Made by a program: the position numbers and the translations under genes. Positions 42,722 through 54,355 of a stretch of 64,000 nucleotides of DNA are shown here, piece by piece (positions within the stretch are counted from its first letter, which is position 1; every line of letters starts with the position of its first letter). The notes beneath the pieces were generated by a model. That model saw only the letters and a list, made by a program, of their open reading frames with translations. It did not search any database and was not told where the DNA came from. This stretch comes from Lepeophtheirus salmonis (taxonomy: Eukaryota; Arthropoda; Copepoda; Siphonostomatoida; Caligidae): NCBI RefSeq assembly GCF_016086655.4, contig NC_052140.2, forward strand, positions 3,410,001 through 3,474,000, written 5' to 3'.

Positions 42722-45311
42722 TTATAAATAAACTTGAAATTGGCCGATGTGCTTTTTTCCTCTTATTTTTTCACTCTCTCCAGTATTAAATTCTAATTGT
42801 ACATTGTGGTATCTTATTCGTATCATTGTCCTTGTCTTGGCGAAGAGATTCAGAACAGCCTTGTCATACTTGCCTCCAAGGCAATCTTCCAAAACTTTAT
42901 AAAAATGTTCGATTACTTTTGGATGACGATCTAATAGAAATAAATGGAATTCCTTGAACTTCTGGTCGAAAACTTCACAATCTTTAAAAAATAATCAGAT
43001 GGCACCATCAGTCCTCTTCCAGACAAATGATGTATCCATGTTGTCAGTCCATGATCATTCAAATATATGTCACTTGTCTTCTTCCCCAAATCCGGATATA
43101 AAAGTTTCATCTTGTGGGCAATAAAACCCGATACATAACTGATCCCAGTGAAAGTTGAGATCCCATTGTTTGAACTGATCTAGTTGATGGTTTAGTGAAA
43201 AATCCATGTGAACTTCATGAGGGATATCAAACGTAAATTCCAATTCTGAACAGCTTTCTTCACCAATTGTGATATATAAGATGTCTTCAGTGAGTTGCTT
43301 TGTGTTCTCTTCATCCTCAATTCTATAAATGTCATATTCTTTTTCAATCTGAACAGCCGGATTGCTCACCAAAGTTTCACAATTTTTTCCAATTTCCAGA
43401 ATTCTTGTCCTTTTCATTGCTCCAACGGCTCCAGGGTGATCATCATCACCGCCAGCACTTCTCAAACGGGTAAAAAATTTCAAGGCAATTTTGATTAGTT
43501 CTGGACATCAAAATCAAAGAAAGAGTACCATTAGAAATCAAATCATGGTACAAGGCTCGAGTTGATTTGATTGAAACACGCATACCTCTCTGCCATGGCA
43601 ATTCACTCTTATTTCCCCTTCCAATGACCTTAAATGTATACAAAAAAAATTCCATTTTATCCAAGGCAATAAATTGATCTTCAAAATCGATACCCAATGC
43701 ACATCCGAGCTTGACCTTGTCATAAATTTGCCTACTATTAACTACATCAAACCAATTGTTGATTATTTCTACTGCGTTTTCCTTGGCTCTTGCTTCTTTA
43801 CTTTGGCTATGAATGGTGAAAGCTTTGGCTACTGTATTACTCAAAACTTGTGCAGCCAATCTTACTCCTTGTCTCGCTCCTCCTTTGCAGTAAATGTGAA
43901 GAGGTTTAAGCTTAAAACAATTTTAAATTCTCCGGAATCTTTAATTAATAATCCTTCAAAATCAGTCTTAACAAGAGGGACTCATGTTCCATCCTCTGCT
44001 GGAACCATAAACCTTTTGTCTAGTAAATGATTCCTACAGAGCTTGAGAAGATGAGGAGAATCAGGAAAAATATGACAACTCTGCTTGAATCAAATGGATT
44101 GATGAAGAAAAAGTTTTATTTGTCGATCCCAAGTTCAGAACGAAGCGTGTGGTTCCCAAGATCACAAACAATTGCTCTTTTTTCAAAACCATTGGGTTCT
44201 ATTTTGATTATGATATCCTCAAGCAGCTTCTTGGTCATAGTGGTAGCAAAATGGAACCAGATCGGCTGTTTCCATTTCTCAACTAATCCTCTCATCATAA
44301 CAACTTGAACTTTAGAGTGAGAACCAGAAATCTTTTGGGTCTTCATGTCAATATCATATTTTTCTTAATTTGCAATTCATCAAAGCATAGCACAGAAAAC
44401 TTGTATTGAAATGTGTGGGTCTTGATCATTTCTTGAAGGACTTTGATGCTATTGATGATCTTGAAATCCTGGATTCATTTTAAAATTTTGAAGCCATCTC
44501 TCTTGAGTTTGAATGCTTGGCATTTGCAAGATTTTCTTTTGTCTAAAATATTCAAAAGCACGTCGACTCATTGATCTTACTATCAAGGCAGGGACAATAT
44601 CTTCTTTTGAGTAATGAACCCATTTTTGATTAGGGGTCGAAACTCTCTTAGTCTGAGCTGGAGTACATTTATCATGAAGACTACTTACAATTTTGGACTG
44701 TTTCTTTTCCTTCGCTTCAAGTCGCTCGAGTTTCTTTGTGAGAATGTTTACCCTGACTTTTTGTTTACATAAATCTGCTTTCGTTTTCTTTAATTCTGCT
44801 TTGAGATTATCAGTATTTTCCAGAAAAAGGGAATGTTCTGTCTGTATCCAAATAGCCTTATTCTTTTGCTTCGGTTTCTTTATCAATAAATTGGTTACCA
44901 TTTGTTTGTTCTGCCTCCTCATTTCCCTCCTGGAACGAGGTGAAACAAAATCTACTTGGTCTTCACCTTGATTATCGACACTGCCGGGAGTTTGAAAGGA
45001 TGTTGATTCATGCAAATTTTCGAGAACTTTTTATCACATTGATCCTCAGGCTTAGGAATAGTGGAATAAGAAGTAGCAGATTTGGTACTGCATCTGTTTT
45101 TATTTTTTCTGGGAGTCAAATTAAGAAGCTCATGTTCCAGGCCCCTCTTGTAGCTTCTATAATTAAAGTGCATACTACACACTTGTGCATTTTCTGCTTT
45201 AAATGTATCCTTCCTCTTGCAAAGATTCTTCCAAATCCTCTGTCGAACCATGTTCTTTAGAAAATTATGGTATATTATACCATCAGGTTTTTTGCAACCG
45301 AAGATTGCACA
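42722..45311 (-). pseudogene. P/THAP9-type transposase, copy B, frameshifted
   Basis: Same domain order as copy A: THAP Cys at 45311 and VCSMHF at about 45180, then a coiled-coil and SRRAFEYFRQKKILQMPS within the open frame 45015-44449. The catalytic part lies at 44346-44116 and 43859-43446, and the C-terminal LRSAGGDDDHPGAVG block at 43460. The breaks are partly at other sites than in A: here one extra base near 43146 and one A fewer near 42987 break the C-terminal part that is open in A. The 44449-45015 frame is open where A is broken. The copies decayed, or were misread, independently. Confidence 0.8.
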
Positions 45312-45654
45312 TATTTTATGACGATTTTTTTTTGGGCTGGACTAAGGAGGTTCCACATAAATAATGAATTATTGATAGTAAAACTGTAACGAAATATCTT
45401 TCATATCGTTGGTTACCTTCTCTCCATATAGATTCAAGTCCATTATTATTTAGATCCAACGGATGTTTTATAATTATATTGGAAAGTACTTTATTTAATT
45501 CTCAGTCAAATAAAGTATGAAGTATCACGGAGTTTATTTTGATTTTTATCCCGTTCGTGACGTCATATGCCTGGTTATCAGTGTTGACTAAAATACCACG
45601 ACCTTATATATATAATGTAGGATACTTGTATTTACGTTATATTCTAAACAATAC

Positions 45655-45732
45655 TCTTTTAATTGGGTTGCTATGGAGATTTATTTTTCTATTTGGTATA
45701 TTTCGAGTTGTCTCTTTGGTCTTTGTCGACAT
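45655..45732 (-). CDS. Candidate upstream exon of the host gene
   Basis: Minus-strand ATG at 45732 opens MSTKTKETTRNIPNRKINLH and six more residues to a donor-like AAAAGA|GTATTG at 45655/45654, in phase with the exon at 34876. It is 48 bp outside the right end of P copy B. Joined to 34730-34876, the original intron without transposons would be about 190 bp. In unit A the ATG is deleted and the donor GT is GC. The peptide is basic and unrecognised. The pairing of the exons is inference. Confidence 0.3.
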
Positions 45733-46184
45733 TGATTATGATATAAGAGATGGTACTTGATCGGGTACCATGTTCTCTTTACATAGGGTTGGTGTTTTTA
45801 TTTTGCGCGGTTCATATATCTCAATCATAATTTCAATTTCCTTATTTATTCCAACAAAAAATTCGTTAACGGATGGGGCTGGGTATAGACTATGACATCT
45901 ACCTATATAAACATTAACTTCAAAAGAACAAGTGGCGACATTTTTTTTGTGAGTTATGAGAAAAAAAATCAATTTTCTTACCCAACAAATATAAGTAATT
46001 TTGGTGTCAACACAACTCTACACTTAATACTCATCGCAGGAACTTATTTTAAGTCCTTGATTTAGTTATTTTTGATTTTAGTAACTTTCATAACATCGGG
46101 TATTTTTGTGTTAGCTATGTAACACCGGATATTAAGACACTAGTTTGGTTCAATAACATTTCGAAATTCATAATTGTTTTTGAC

Positions 46185-46770
46185 ATGGAGGCTAAAACAC
46201 ATGAAGTAGCTGCTCTGCTTCGTACAGGAATCAGCCACAAGGAGATCTCTGAGGCCACCAGCATGTCCGCCAGCACCATTGGCAGGATCATGAGGAGGCC
46301 TTGAAGACAAGCCTCGAAGTAGGAGACCTGTCTTAAAGGCCACCAAGGCCACTAAGAAGAAGATCAGGGCCCAGATTAAGATAAACCTTCTTCTGAGCAT
46401 CAGAACAATTGCCAAGATGAACAACATGGGTAAGACTACTGCTGCCAACATTGTCAAGGACATTGGGGGAAGTCCTTGGTCCACACCACCGTCCCATGTT
46501 GTCCATGGCCAATATGGAGGCCAGATACATCCGATATAGGAAGATTTTGAACAACATGAAAAGCAATGGGGACAGAATTCTCATACTTTCCAATGAGAAA
46601 ACTTTACAGTGGATCCAGTCTTTAACCGCAAAAATGATCCCTACATTAGCCTTAATGGTTATGTGGGATCTGAGAAAGAAGGTTTATGAAGAGACGAAGA
46701 CCATCATCGTTCTATTGCAATTTCAGATTGTTCCAACTGCATTTATTAACCCTAGTATATTTTGAATCAT
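46185..46770 (+). pseudogene. Tc1-like transposase remnant
   Basis: The ATG at 46185 gives MEAKTHEVAALLRTGISHKE and a SASTIGRIMRR helix, a typical paired-like helix-turn-helix. Frame shifts follow at about 46303 and later. The plus frame 46451-46765 contains NNMKSNGDRILILSNEKTLQ, where the first catalytic Asp of the usual FSDEKT motif is Asn. The part with the second and third acidic residues is missing, so the remnant is about half length. Terminal repeats were not found. Confidence 0.7.
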
Positions 46771-46779
46771 ATGCTTCAT

Positions 46780-47640
46780 ATTCATTTGAATCTACATTTT
46801 ATTGCTAGTACATATTAGTATGCTCCTAAAACGCAAAATCTGATTATTTGCAAACCTTTTTGTCTTGAAATTGCTTTCTTTAGCATTTCTATGTGTTTTT
46901 AGCCATTTTTAAGAGAGGTTTTCTGGATCCTAAAATGTTTTGTTTCAAAGTTTTTCCTTTGATTTTTTTTTTAATGTGAGGACTGAGGAATACAACGGTA
47001 GCAACAAAAAACAATTTTGTAGGCATTATATGATATCATACATCTTTAAAAAATTTAATGGGTACTGATTTGCTTCCCAAAATCACATATTGCATTATAT
47101 ATTTCATGACATTTTTAATCAGAAATAAATAAGTTAAATGTTTTTTATTATTGACTAACAAATGAGTTCTAGTTAAAACCCTAAACTCATATTGATTGAT
47201 ATTTTTCAATGATACAATTATATTTAGCAATTTGATGGATATTTACGAATGTCAAATGGATGGAATAGCTAAAAAATAATACAAATTTTGTGACAACCTA
47301 AAAATTATAATCATACAACAATTAATCACCAACATTAAATTGAGTCATTTATCTTATAACGCATGCAATAATATACATATTCATGTAAACAAGGGTGATA
47401 ATATATTGTGCTTAACATTTTTAATTTGTCAAAATAGATTGTTTTTTTATTTTATTGTAACTACTTAAAGGAGAAGTGCAATTTACAGCGTTTCCAAAGG
47501 ATTAATATGAATAATTTGTTTATATAGAAATTGACAATTGTATATTTAAAAAAAATACAAAATAAACTTTATTTGGCAAAAAATTGTTATAGATTGTTTT
47601 TGTAGTGACAGCCACCATATATAGGTTGACTACTAAATGA
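46780..47640. other. AT-rich spacer
   Basis: No gene or repeat supported. Confidence 0.35.
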
Positions 47641-47839
47641 AACAATAGTTTAAACAAAACTACTTTATTTTTTCGCATTAAAAATAACTTAGGGGGACTA
47701 CGTTACTTACTGGGTGGAATCTTGAAACTTATAGCCTTGCATTATATTGATTTAAGAGGTTCTGTGTGAGGAAAATATAACTGTTTGTAATTGCATATGT
47801 AGTCATTATCATAAGCATTCCTATTTGAATTCTTTAATT

Positions 47840-48450
47840 TGGACGAGAAATGTCATCATAGCGAGATTGAGGGCTTGGGAATAAACTCTTTTTTAATGTT
47901 GGTCTAACAGAAATGGCCAGGCTGGCATGATTGGCTCGTAAGACTGTCTGCAATGTTAAGAAGAGATTATACCAAAACGAGATCATAGAGATGAAGGAGG
48001 GGCTCAGAATAAAATCACATCATTAATGCGGATGCTCTTAAGGATACCCATACTATGGTTTCCGGAAGGTTACATGCTCAAGTCAGCCATTTATATTGAA
48101 GTTTTCTAGACCAACCTACTCCCCTTGGTCCTGGCAAATTTCCCCGACGGCAACGTCGTCTTTCAGGATGATGAGGCTCGGTCACACTGCAAAAATTACT
48201 CAGACCTTCTTAGGAAACAATATCGCTTTCTGGGACAAGATAATGTGTCTACCATATAGTCCTGATGTAAATTCCCTTGACTTTTCTTACTAGCTGTAAA
48301 GTGAGAGAAGGGTCTGTAGCATTTGTCACCTGAACGATGAATCCATAAAGGCATCTGTCTATGAGGTCGTGGGATACCATAGATCCAAAATTCATTCGCA
48401 ATACTTATGATTCTTTTTGTCAGATGCTTGTTGCCATCTATGAGGCGATA
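47840..48450 (+). pseudogene. Tc1/mariner-like transposase remnant
   Basis: The C-terminal half of a transposase in shifted plus-strand frames: a block around the second catalytic Asp (NVVFQDDEARSHCK, about 48150), then TFLGNNIAFWDKIM and YSPDVNSLDFSY in the frame 48096-48293, which holds the third acidic position. A weakly conserved tail with LNDESIKASVYEVV continues to about 48440. Earlier parts back to 47840 are badly broken. The first Asp region is not seen. Confidence 0.65.
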
Positions 48451-48763
48451 TAATAAATTAATTTTATATTGCGTTTGTATCAGAAAAGGATAAATTAAGA
48501 TTTTTATTAAATGTATAATTAAAAAATTACATTTTTTTCCCTTCTTTCCATGTGTATGTATGTTCAAGTTTCCACTCGGTACATGTGAAATGAAAGTGAC
48601 TTGTAGGAATAGCTATTTAATGCACTTTACCTCTCGCAGAGAAAGTAATTTCTGACGGCAAGGACGATGAAAGAGTATGGTAAAAAAAAAGGAAATAGGT
48701 AAAGTTGGAAAGACATCAAGGCTTACTATTATTTAAATTTGAAGTGGGACTGAGTTATAAGAA

Positions 48764-49667
48764 ATGACAGTTAAAAACTTGTGTTTTCTTTGTCAGGAAA
48801 TATGTAATCGTCAATGTAGTTATTGTGAAATATATTTTTGTGTAGACAATAATTTTGAATCCCATCGGAATGATGGACATTGTTTACCATATACCATCTG
48901 TGTTAGCCCTAAATCAGGACGGCATTTTGAAGCAACAAGGGATATATCTGCAGGGGAAACAATTTTGGTTGATGAGGATTCTGTTGTTGGCCCAGCAACA
49001 AAAACTGAGCCTCTATGTTTGGAATGTTTCAAATCCCTGGATAAAGTTTCGAAAAAATCCTTATGTAAATGTGGATTTTATTTATGCTTAGAATGCATCA
49101 ATTTAAATGGAGGATATCATGAGTCGGAGTGTAACCAAATACAAACAACAGCAAAACATATTCTAAAATGGATGATGGATTGTATAAAAACTAGAATATG
49201 CATGTGTATTTTTACTTAGGTTCTGGATGCTTCGAAAGGATAATCCTGTGATATGGAATAGACTCAATTTACTGAGCAGTGGTGAAACTAAGGATTTGGA
49301 GAAAACTAAATTTGTGGAAGATCTGGTCAAAGTCATGCAGGTCAAATTAGAGGCCAAGGATATAATTTATCAAGACGTACATCAGATGATGGGTATAAAA
49401 AGAACTAACGCTAGTAATCTTTCTTCCATAGGGTTGGATGGAGCAAATGCTCTATATCCTACTTACACTCTAATGAACAGCCATTGCTATTGTAATTCAC
49501 GATCCACCATTGATCCAAAAACATTTCAAATGAGACTGAAAGCAAATAGAGATATCAAGTCTAGAGAAGAAATCTCTACACGCTATGTGACAGTTCTTGA
49601 AGGTCAACCCCGACGAAGGAATTTGATTTGGAGTGGATGGAAGTTTATTTGTGAGTGTAAAAGTTGA
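48764..49667 (+). pseudogene. SMYD/msta-type SET gene, truncated
   Basis: SET-MYND proteins are lysine methyltransferases; insects have a diverged SmydA/msta branch. The ATG at 48764 gives a MYND-like zinc finger (CFLCQEICNRQCSYCEIYFC, then a His-rich part and GHC), followed by the SET start with ATRDISAGETILVDEDSVVG and further Cys pairs. An intron must end at TTTTTACTTAG (49220). Exon 2 then gives MLRKDNPVIWNRLNLL, GIKRTNASNL, GANALYPTYTLMNSHC and KANRDIKSREEISTRY. The conserved NHSC is NSHC here, a swap in the AdoMet-binding motif. The frame reads on to WKFICECKS and stops at 49667, exactly where the repeat at 49664 begins. The C-terminal zinc cluster and helical part are lost. Confidence 0.75.
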
Positions 49668-52306
49668 CGCCAAACACTTCGGGATAACTGCAAAAACAAA
49701 CAAAAAAACACATCCTACTTGCACATACACAGCTGATAGTCATGTGGGTGGCGGCCTTATACTTGGTTTTACTAAATTTAAATCAAACTAATGTTACATA
49801 AAAAAAAAAAATCTTAATAAGTTTACTTCAGAGGTTAATATCTCAAAATCTTCTTCAGCTCATTTTTTTTGTTGTTGTTGTCAAGACATAAGACTCGGTT
49901 TTTGGAATCTTTTTGTAAAAAAATTTCAAAACTGCACAATTATTCTCAAAAAATTTCAAAAATCCAATACTGGTCACAAAAAATTAAATTTTTAGTAATA
50001 AAATGTTTAATATAAAACTTTTGGGGAAAATTTCAAAAATTCAGAGCTATCAACAAAAACAAAATTTTTTCCCAAAAAAATTGAAAAATTTAATTAAATT
50101 TTAAATATTTTAAATTCTTCAAATGTCAAATCTATTAAGGTAAAAATTTTTCTTAATTACATCTTATTACTGATGATACACTATCAGTTTTTTGGGTTTT
50201 ATTGTTGTGTGCATTTTCGAAGCGACATCCTTAAAAAACACTTTGAGATATGAAGAATTGATCCTAATTTTATTTAAAAAAATCAATAATTTATTAGCGA
50301 AAAAATAAATCTTCCATTCCAAGTCCTAGGAATCTGGTCTGATCATAATTAAACATTGCTCAAAAGATGAATCTTCAATTTATAAACAACTTTTATTTTA
50401 TAATGAAAGTCTGTATTTGTCTTTGTTTTTTGCCAGCAAAGTTCGGAGTCAGGTCAAGTGCCACAATGTTTATTTAAATACAGAATTTAATCTCATTATC
50501 AAATGTGTATCAAGGCTAAACTTGAACCCGAATAGAGATCTGTTGTCTCTAACTTTAACATATACCCATGGACTATGGTGCGACTCAAACCTCTCGAATG
50601 GGTACTTGAGCTCACTCTCTCCATCATTGGCTGCGGTACAAAAGACTCGACATCATACCTTGATATAGTTTATCAAATATAGTTTTTTTCAGAGGTCTCA
50701 AAATTCCCACGATTTAAAAATGAAAGCTGATAAGCATAGTATTCTTTAAAAAATTTGAAAAAAGGCCCTGCGAGCATTTCAAAAACTTTTATTAAAACTA
50801 ATGTGGAAAGAGAACAAAACTACAAAAAATATATTCAATGTCTAAATGTAGACAAATAGCTCTTCTTTAAAGTGGATCTATATTTTTTTTTAATTTGGCG
50901 CAAAAAAAAAAAAAAAAAAATTACCATAATCGAAAGAATGCGTAATTATAGGAATTTATCAGGTTCTCTCCTATACTTAAAAACTTCAAAAGATTAAAGA
51001 CTCTTTTACATAGAACAGTGCCCTGAAGAATTTTTTATTTTTAAATATTAACCTTATTGTAGCTTTATCTCTTAAAATAAATTAAAACTTAATAATTCAT
51101 TCAACATCGTACAAAAAGTCTACATATTTATTCATCAAAAAATATCATGGAGTCAATTATTTTAAATGTACAAATCAAATTCCATGTAACTTACATACCA
51201 CAGGTATTATTCAAATGCAATTTGAGGGAAACTAGTAAATAGTATAATTTTTCCTGCTATATTTTAAAACAAAAATTGCAGTTTAGGGACTAAACTAGCT
51301 TGGAATAATTGAGTCAGAAACCAAAAATGTTCCGTTTCCTCTACTAAAAAATACAACATGAATCAATAATAATATTTTATTAAACTTAAAAAAATGATGA
51401 AAAACACAAAAATATAAGTAACGTAGTATTAATTACAAATTAAGTTAAAAGAACGTGGAAAATAAAGATTTTTTAAATTGAAGGGAGTCGACTAAAGACA
51501 ATGTATGGAATTTGACCTTTTCCAACAGTTTTGTCATGGTCACTTCCATTTGGACCATTCTCAAAATAAACCTAAACTCCATCTTCTTTGATTTTGTTCC
51601 TTCCTTCTCTTGCACTCCAAATACTCGTGTTCAGTGATGATTTGTTATATTGCAGACATATTTTTATTCATTTGGAGAACTCATTTTTACTAAAAGCGTG
51701 TATAGTTGTGGCCTGCATTGTCATATTAAAGCTAAAAGATAACGACAATGTATATATAAAATAAAATATTATAAATTAGAATTTAGAGGAGATTTATTTT
51801 TGAGTGCGTGTAGCTAAAACTCAGCCCATTATATAAAAAAAAGGGGTGTACATAAATTTCTACACGTTTTTAGCATCTCTGCAACCTGAAAAATGTGTTA
51901 TAATTTTCTCAATGGGTTATATATATTTTTTTTATGGTTGTGAAGGGAACATCCAAGTATTTAGTAATTACGTGCATGTGTGCTCATGAAAAAGGGAGAA
52001 TAACATTGAAGATTTTTCTGGGAGTGATCTTCTATTTCATAAAAGCAAAGTGTGTCTGTTTATCAAGCGCCTAATTACTCCAAGTAATACTGGTAAGTAC
52101 TACCCCTCCTAATAAATAACGAATCTATAATAAAAAATATATTCGGGGAAATTTCAAGTTATTCACCTTTTTGAAGAAATATCACTTAATTGTTTAATAA
52201 ACTAATTTTAAAAAGATCATGTTTTGTATTAAAATCAAGTTAAATAGAAATACAAAATTAGGCTATCATGTAATCGAGCAAACTAGAATTTTTAATTTGA
52301 TGCATC
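49664..52306 (+). repeat. Large non-coding repeat, copy 1
   Basis: Direct copy of 56561-58871; both begin TTGACGCCAAACACTTCGGG and end GAATTTTTAATTTGATGCATC. Copy 1 is 2.64 kb and has about 380 bp around 50900-51270 that copy 2 lacks; that gap in copy 2 is bounded by a TCTATATTTT word. The first 95 bp correspond to the 5' end of a mariner in copy 2. No coding region is shared. Homopolymer runs of A are frequent. Confidence 0.85.
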
Positions 52307-54174
52307 GTACCGACTGCTGGGCAAGACAGAAATATTTTGAGAAAAGATGCAACTTATCATAGTTTATGACTTCAATATTGCTAGAATTTTTAATTTGATG
52401 TATTTGTACCGACTGCTGGAAAAGAAATGCAGATTCTGACTCATGAAAGTAAAAAAAGAAAAAGCGGATATAGAATTTAAAGAAGTATTGATAAACGAGA
52501 ATCCATTAGAATTTATTTTGAATATAAATAAATTCACAATATCAATATTATTAAGGTTGATGGAAGTCAAACATCAGTCATACATGGTTTATGGTATAAC
52601 TTTGTACTTCTATTAACCTCGATTACAATAACATGGTCTATATTACCTTTTAAAAAAAAAAGAGACAGTCGGAAAATTTGAAAAAATTCTAGTTGGGCTA
52701 TTTATAAGGATTTTTCTCCTTCTTTCTCTAAAAATCAATTCCTTTCCTTCAATTTAATATTACTGTTAAGCTATTACGATTATTTTTAAAACTGTTTGAG
52801 CCAATGACCTCTATTATATAATAGAGTAAAAAATGTATTAAATACATTTTTTTATTTAATATTTTGGTATAACTAAAATATCTGTTTTACTATTTATCTT
52901 TCCAAACTAAGAATTAGTTGGTGAGTTATCTTCTAAATTAATACATCAAATTGTGCCTGTTTGTAAGACCTAATAACTCCAAACCAATGCTGGTAAATAC
53001 TTCTTGTAATTTAGTTAACGCAAAACATTTCATTTTACAAAATCTATTGATTGATATGTAAAATTTAAAAGAAAATTATATGTGTTATTGTTTACATTCC
53101 AATTCACAGCTAAGAGTTAAATGTATTAAAACTTCGTCATTGAGAAACTTCACTGTAAATAAATTGATAAAGTACACGTAGACGAACGATTTACTATGCT
53201 ATTGTCCACAAATAAATAATTAAGCAACCTCACAACCTACATGCAACATTTGCTGCATCTAATCCCTTGATAGGGAGTTTTATAGTATCTTCAATTTCTT
53301 TTATATTTTTATAAATAATATCAATATCTAGAATAAATCATTCAAATTGTATGAATAACGGTAAAAACAACGTAAAAATGAAAACATATTCACTAGTACA
53401 ACTATTTTATATGGACCCATTCCAATCATCGTTAAGTCTATAAGTTAATTTTTGAGGAGTATCGGGGAGAAGAGACTAATTTAATTCCACAAAATCCAAG
53501 ATAAGCAATATGGAAAATAAAGAAAAGAAAAAATATATTCTCCTCAAAAAAAATTAATTTCACATCCTGTCATTTTTTACAAAAGAAAGAAAAATTCATA
53601 GAAATTAAATTTTTTTCAACAACATAATTAGTTTATAAAATTGTAATGTAAATTTTGTGGCCATGTTATTCGTTAAAAGAAGGGCTTAAACTAAATTGTT
53701 TTGCTTCTCTAACATTTCGAAATATGTATTAAAATTTGTTAAAAAACAATTAATGCATCATAAATCAAAATTACACAAAACATAAGATGTATTTGCATAT
53801 ATTATCATAGGCTATGTTAACTCTTCAGCAATTTATGTTGCAAATTGATTCCATCCAAAATTTCATATTTGTAAATAATATTTGTGTCTATTTATATTGA
53901 CAATGAGTAATAGTTGTAATAGGTTTGAATATTTTTTTTTTCCAGATATCCCTTGCATACACATAATAAAAAGCAATATTTCAGTGCTATTTTAATTATG
54001 AAGCTGTACATTATATAGAGTGTAAAAACAAAATCTAGTGCTTTAGATTCCCGAATTGTTTTGGTATATATGCAAAAAAACTGCACTTTTTTTAATGGTA
54101 GAATATACATATATAATATTCCCTTAGTAGCCCAAAACACCCCCATTGGGTGAACTATATAACATTCCAAGCCT
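52307..54174. other. AT-rich region with small duplications
   Basis: No gene supported. A segment of about 45 bp (TAGAATTTTTAATTTGATG... GTACCGACTGCTGG) occurs at 52284 and 52381. A diverged copy of the block at 52050-52110 lies at about 52930-53000. Confidence 0.4.
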
Positions 54175-54355
54175 ATTTCTTTTTCAAAGGAAGAATGCAG
54201 GTGCTCTGATGTGATGATGGTGGTAAGCAGGGATTGGAATACGAGCAATACTGAGGTCTCAAAGCTGACAGAGATCGACATGACAAGGGTTGCAGAGATG
54301 AGGAAGATCTCGTTGGATATTTGGCCTCATCGCTCCCTCGACCTGAATCTGAGAA
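54175..54355 (+). pseudogene. Short mariner-like transposase scrap
   Basis: About 60 codons with broken frame. The end reads MRKISLDIWPHRSLDLNL, matching the WPP-x-SPDLNP motif around the third catalytic residue of mariner/Tc1 enzymes, with Leu in place of Pro. A WNTNTTEVSKLTEIDM stretch precedes it. Too short to place in a family. Confidence 0.4.

Larger units (their letters stand above)
38848..45607 (-). mobile_element. P-element-like transposon, copy B, split by Gypsy
   Basis: Second copy of the P-like element. Its left terminal repeat is cut ten bases in: ATAAGGTCGG at 38848-38857, then the Gypsy element, then the repeated gtcgg and the rest from 42140. The right end is at about 45607. 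With the terminal repeat split by 3.3 kb the copy could not be excised normally. Confidence 0.75.
38678..45920 (-). repeat. Tandem duplication, unit B
   Basis: Unit B, directly joined to unit A. Without the Gypsy insertion it is about 3.96 kb against 3.83 kb for A; the roughly 136-bp deletion in A accounts for the difference. The copies stay very similar along their length. The Gypsy is only in B, so it came after the duplication. Confidence 0.85.

Noticed and set aside
46140..46593. Minus-strand frames with a predicted membrane-like stretch
   Set aside because: They are antisense to the Tc1-like transposase, whose motifs are clear on the plus strand.
53892..54281. 129-codon minus-strand frame
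   Set aside because: No motif or splice signal, and it overlaps the plus-strand mariner scrap at 54175-54355; probably chance.
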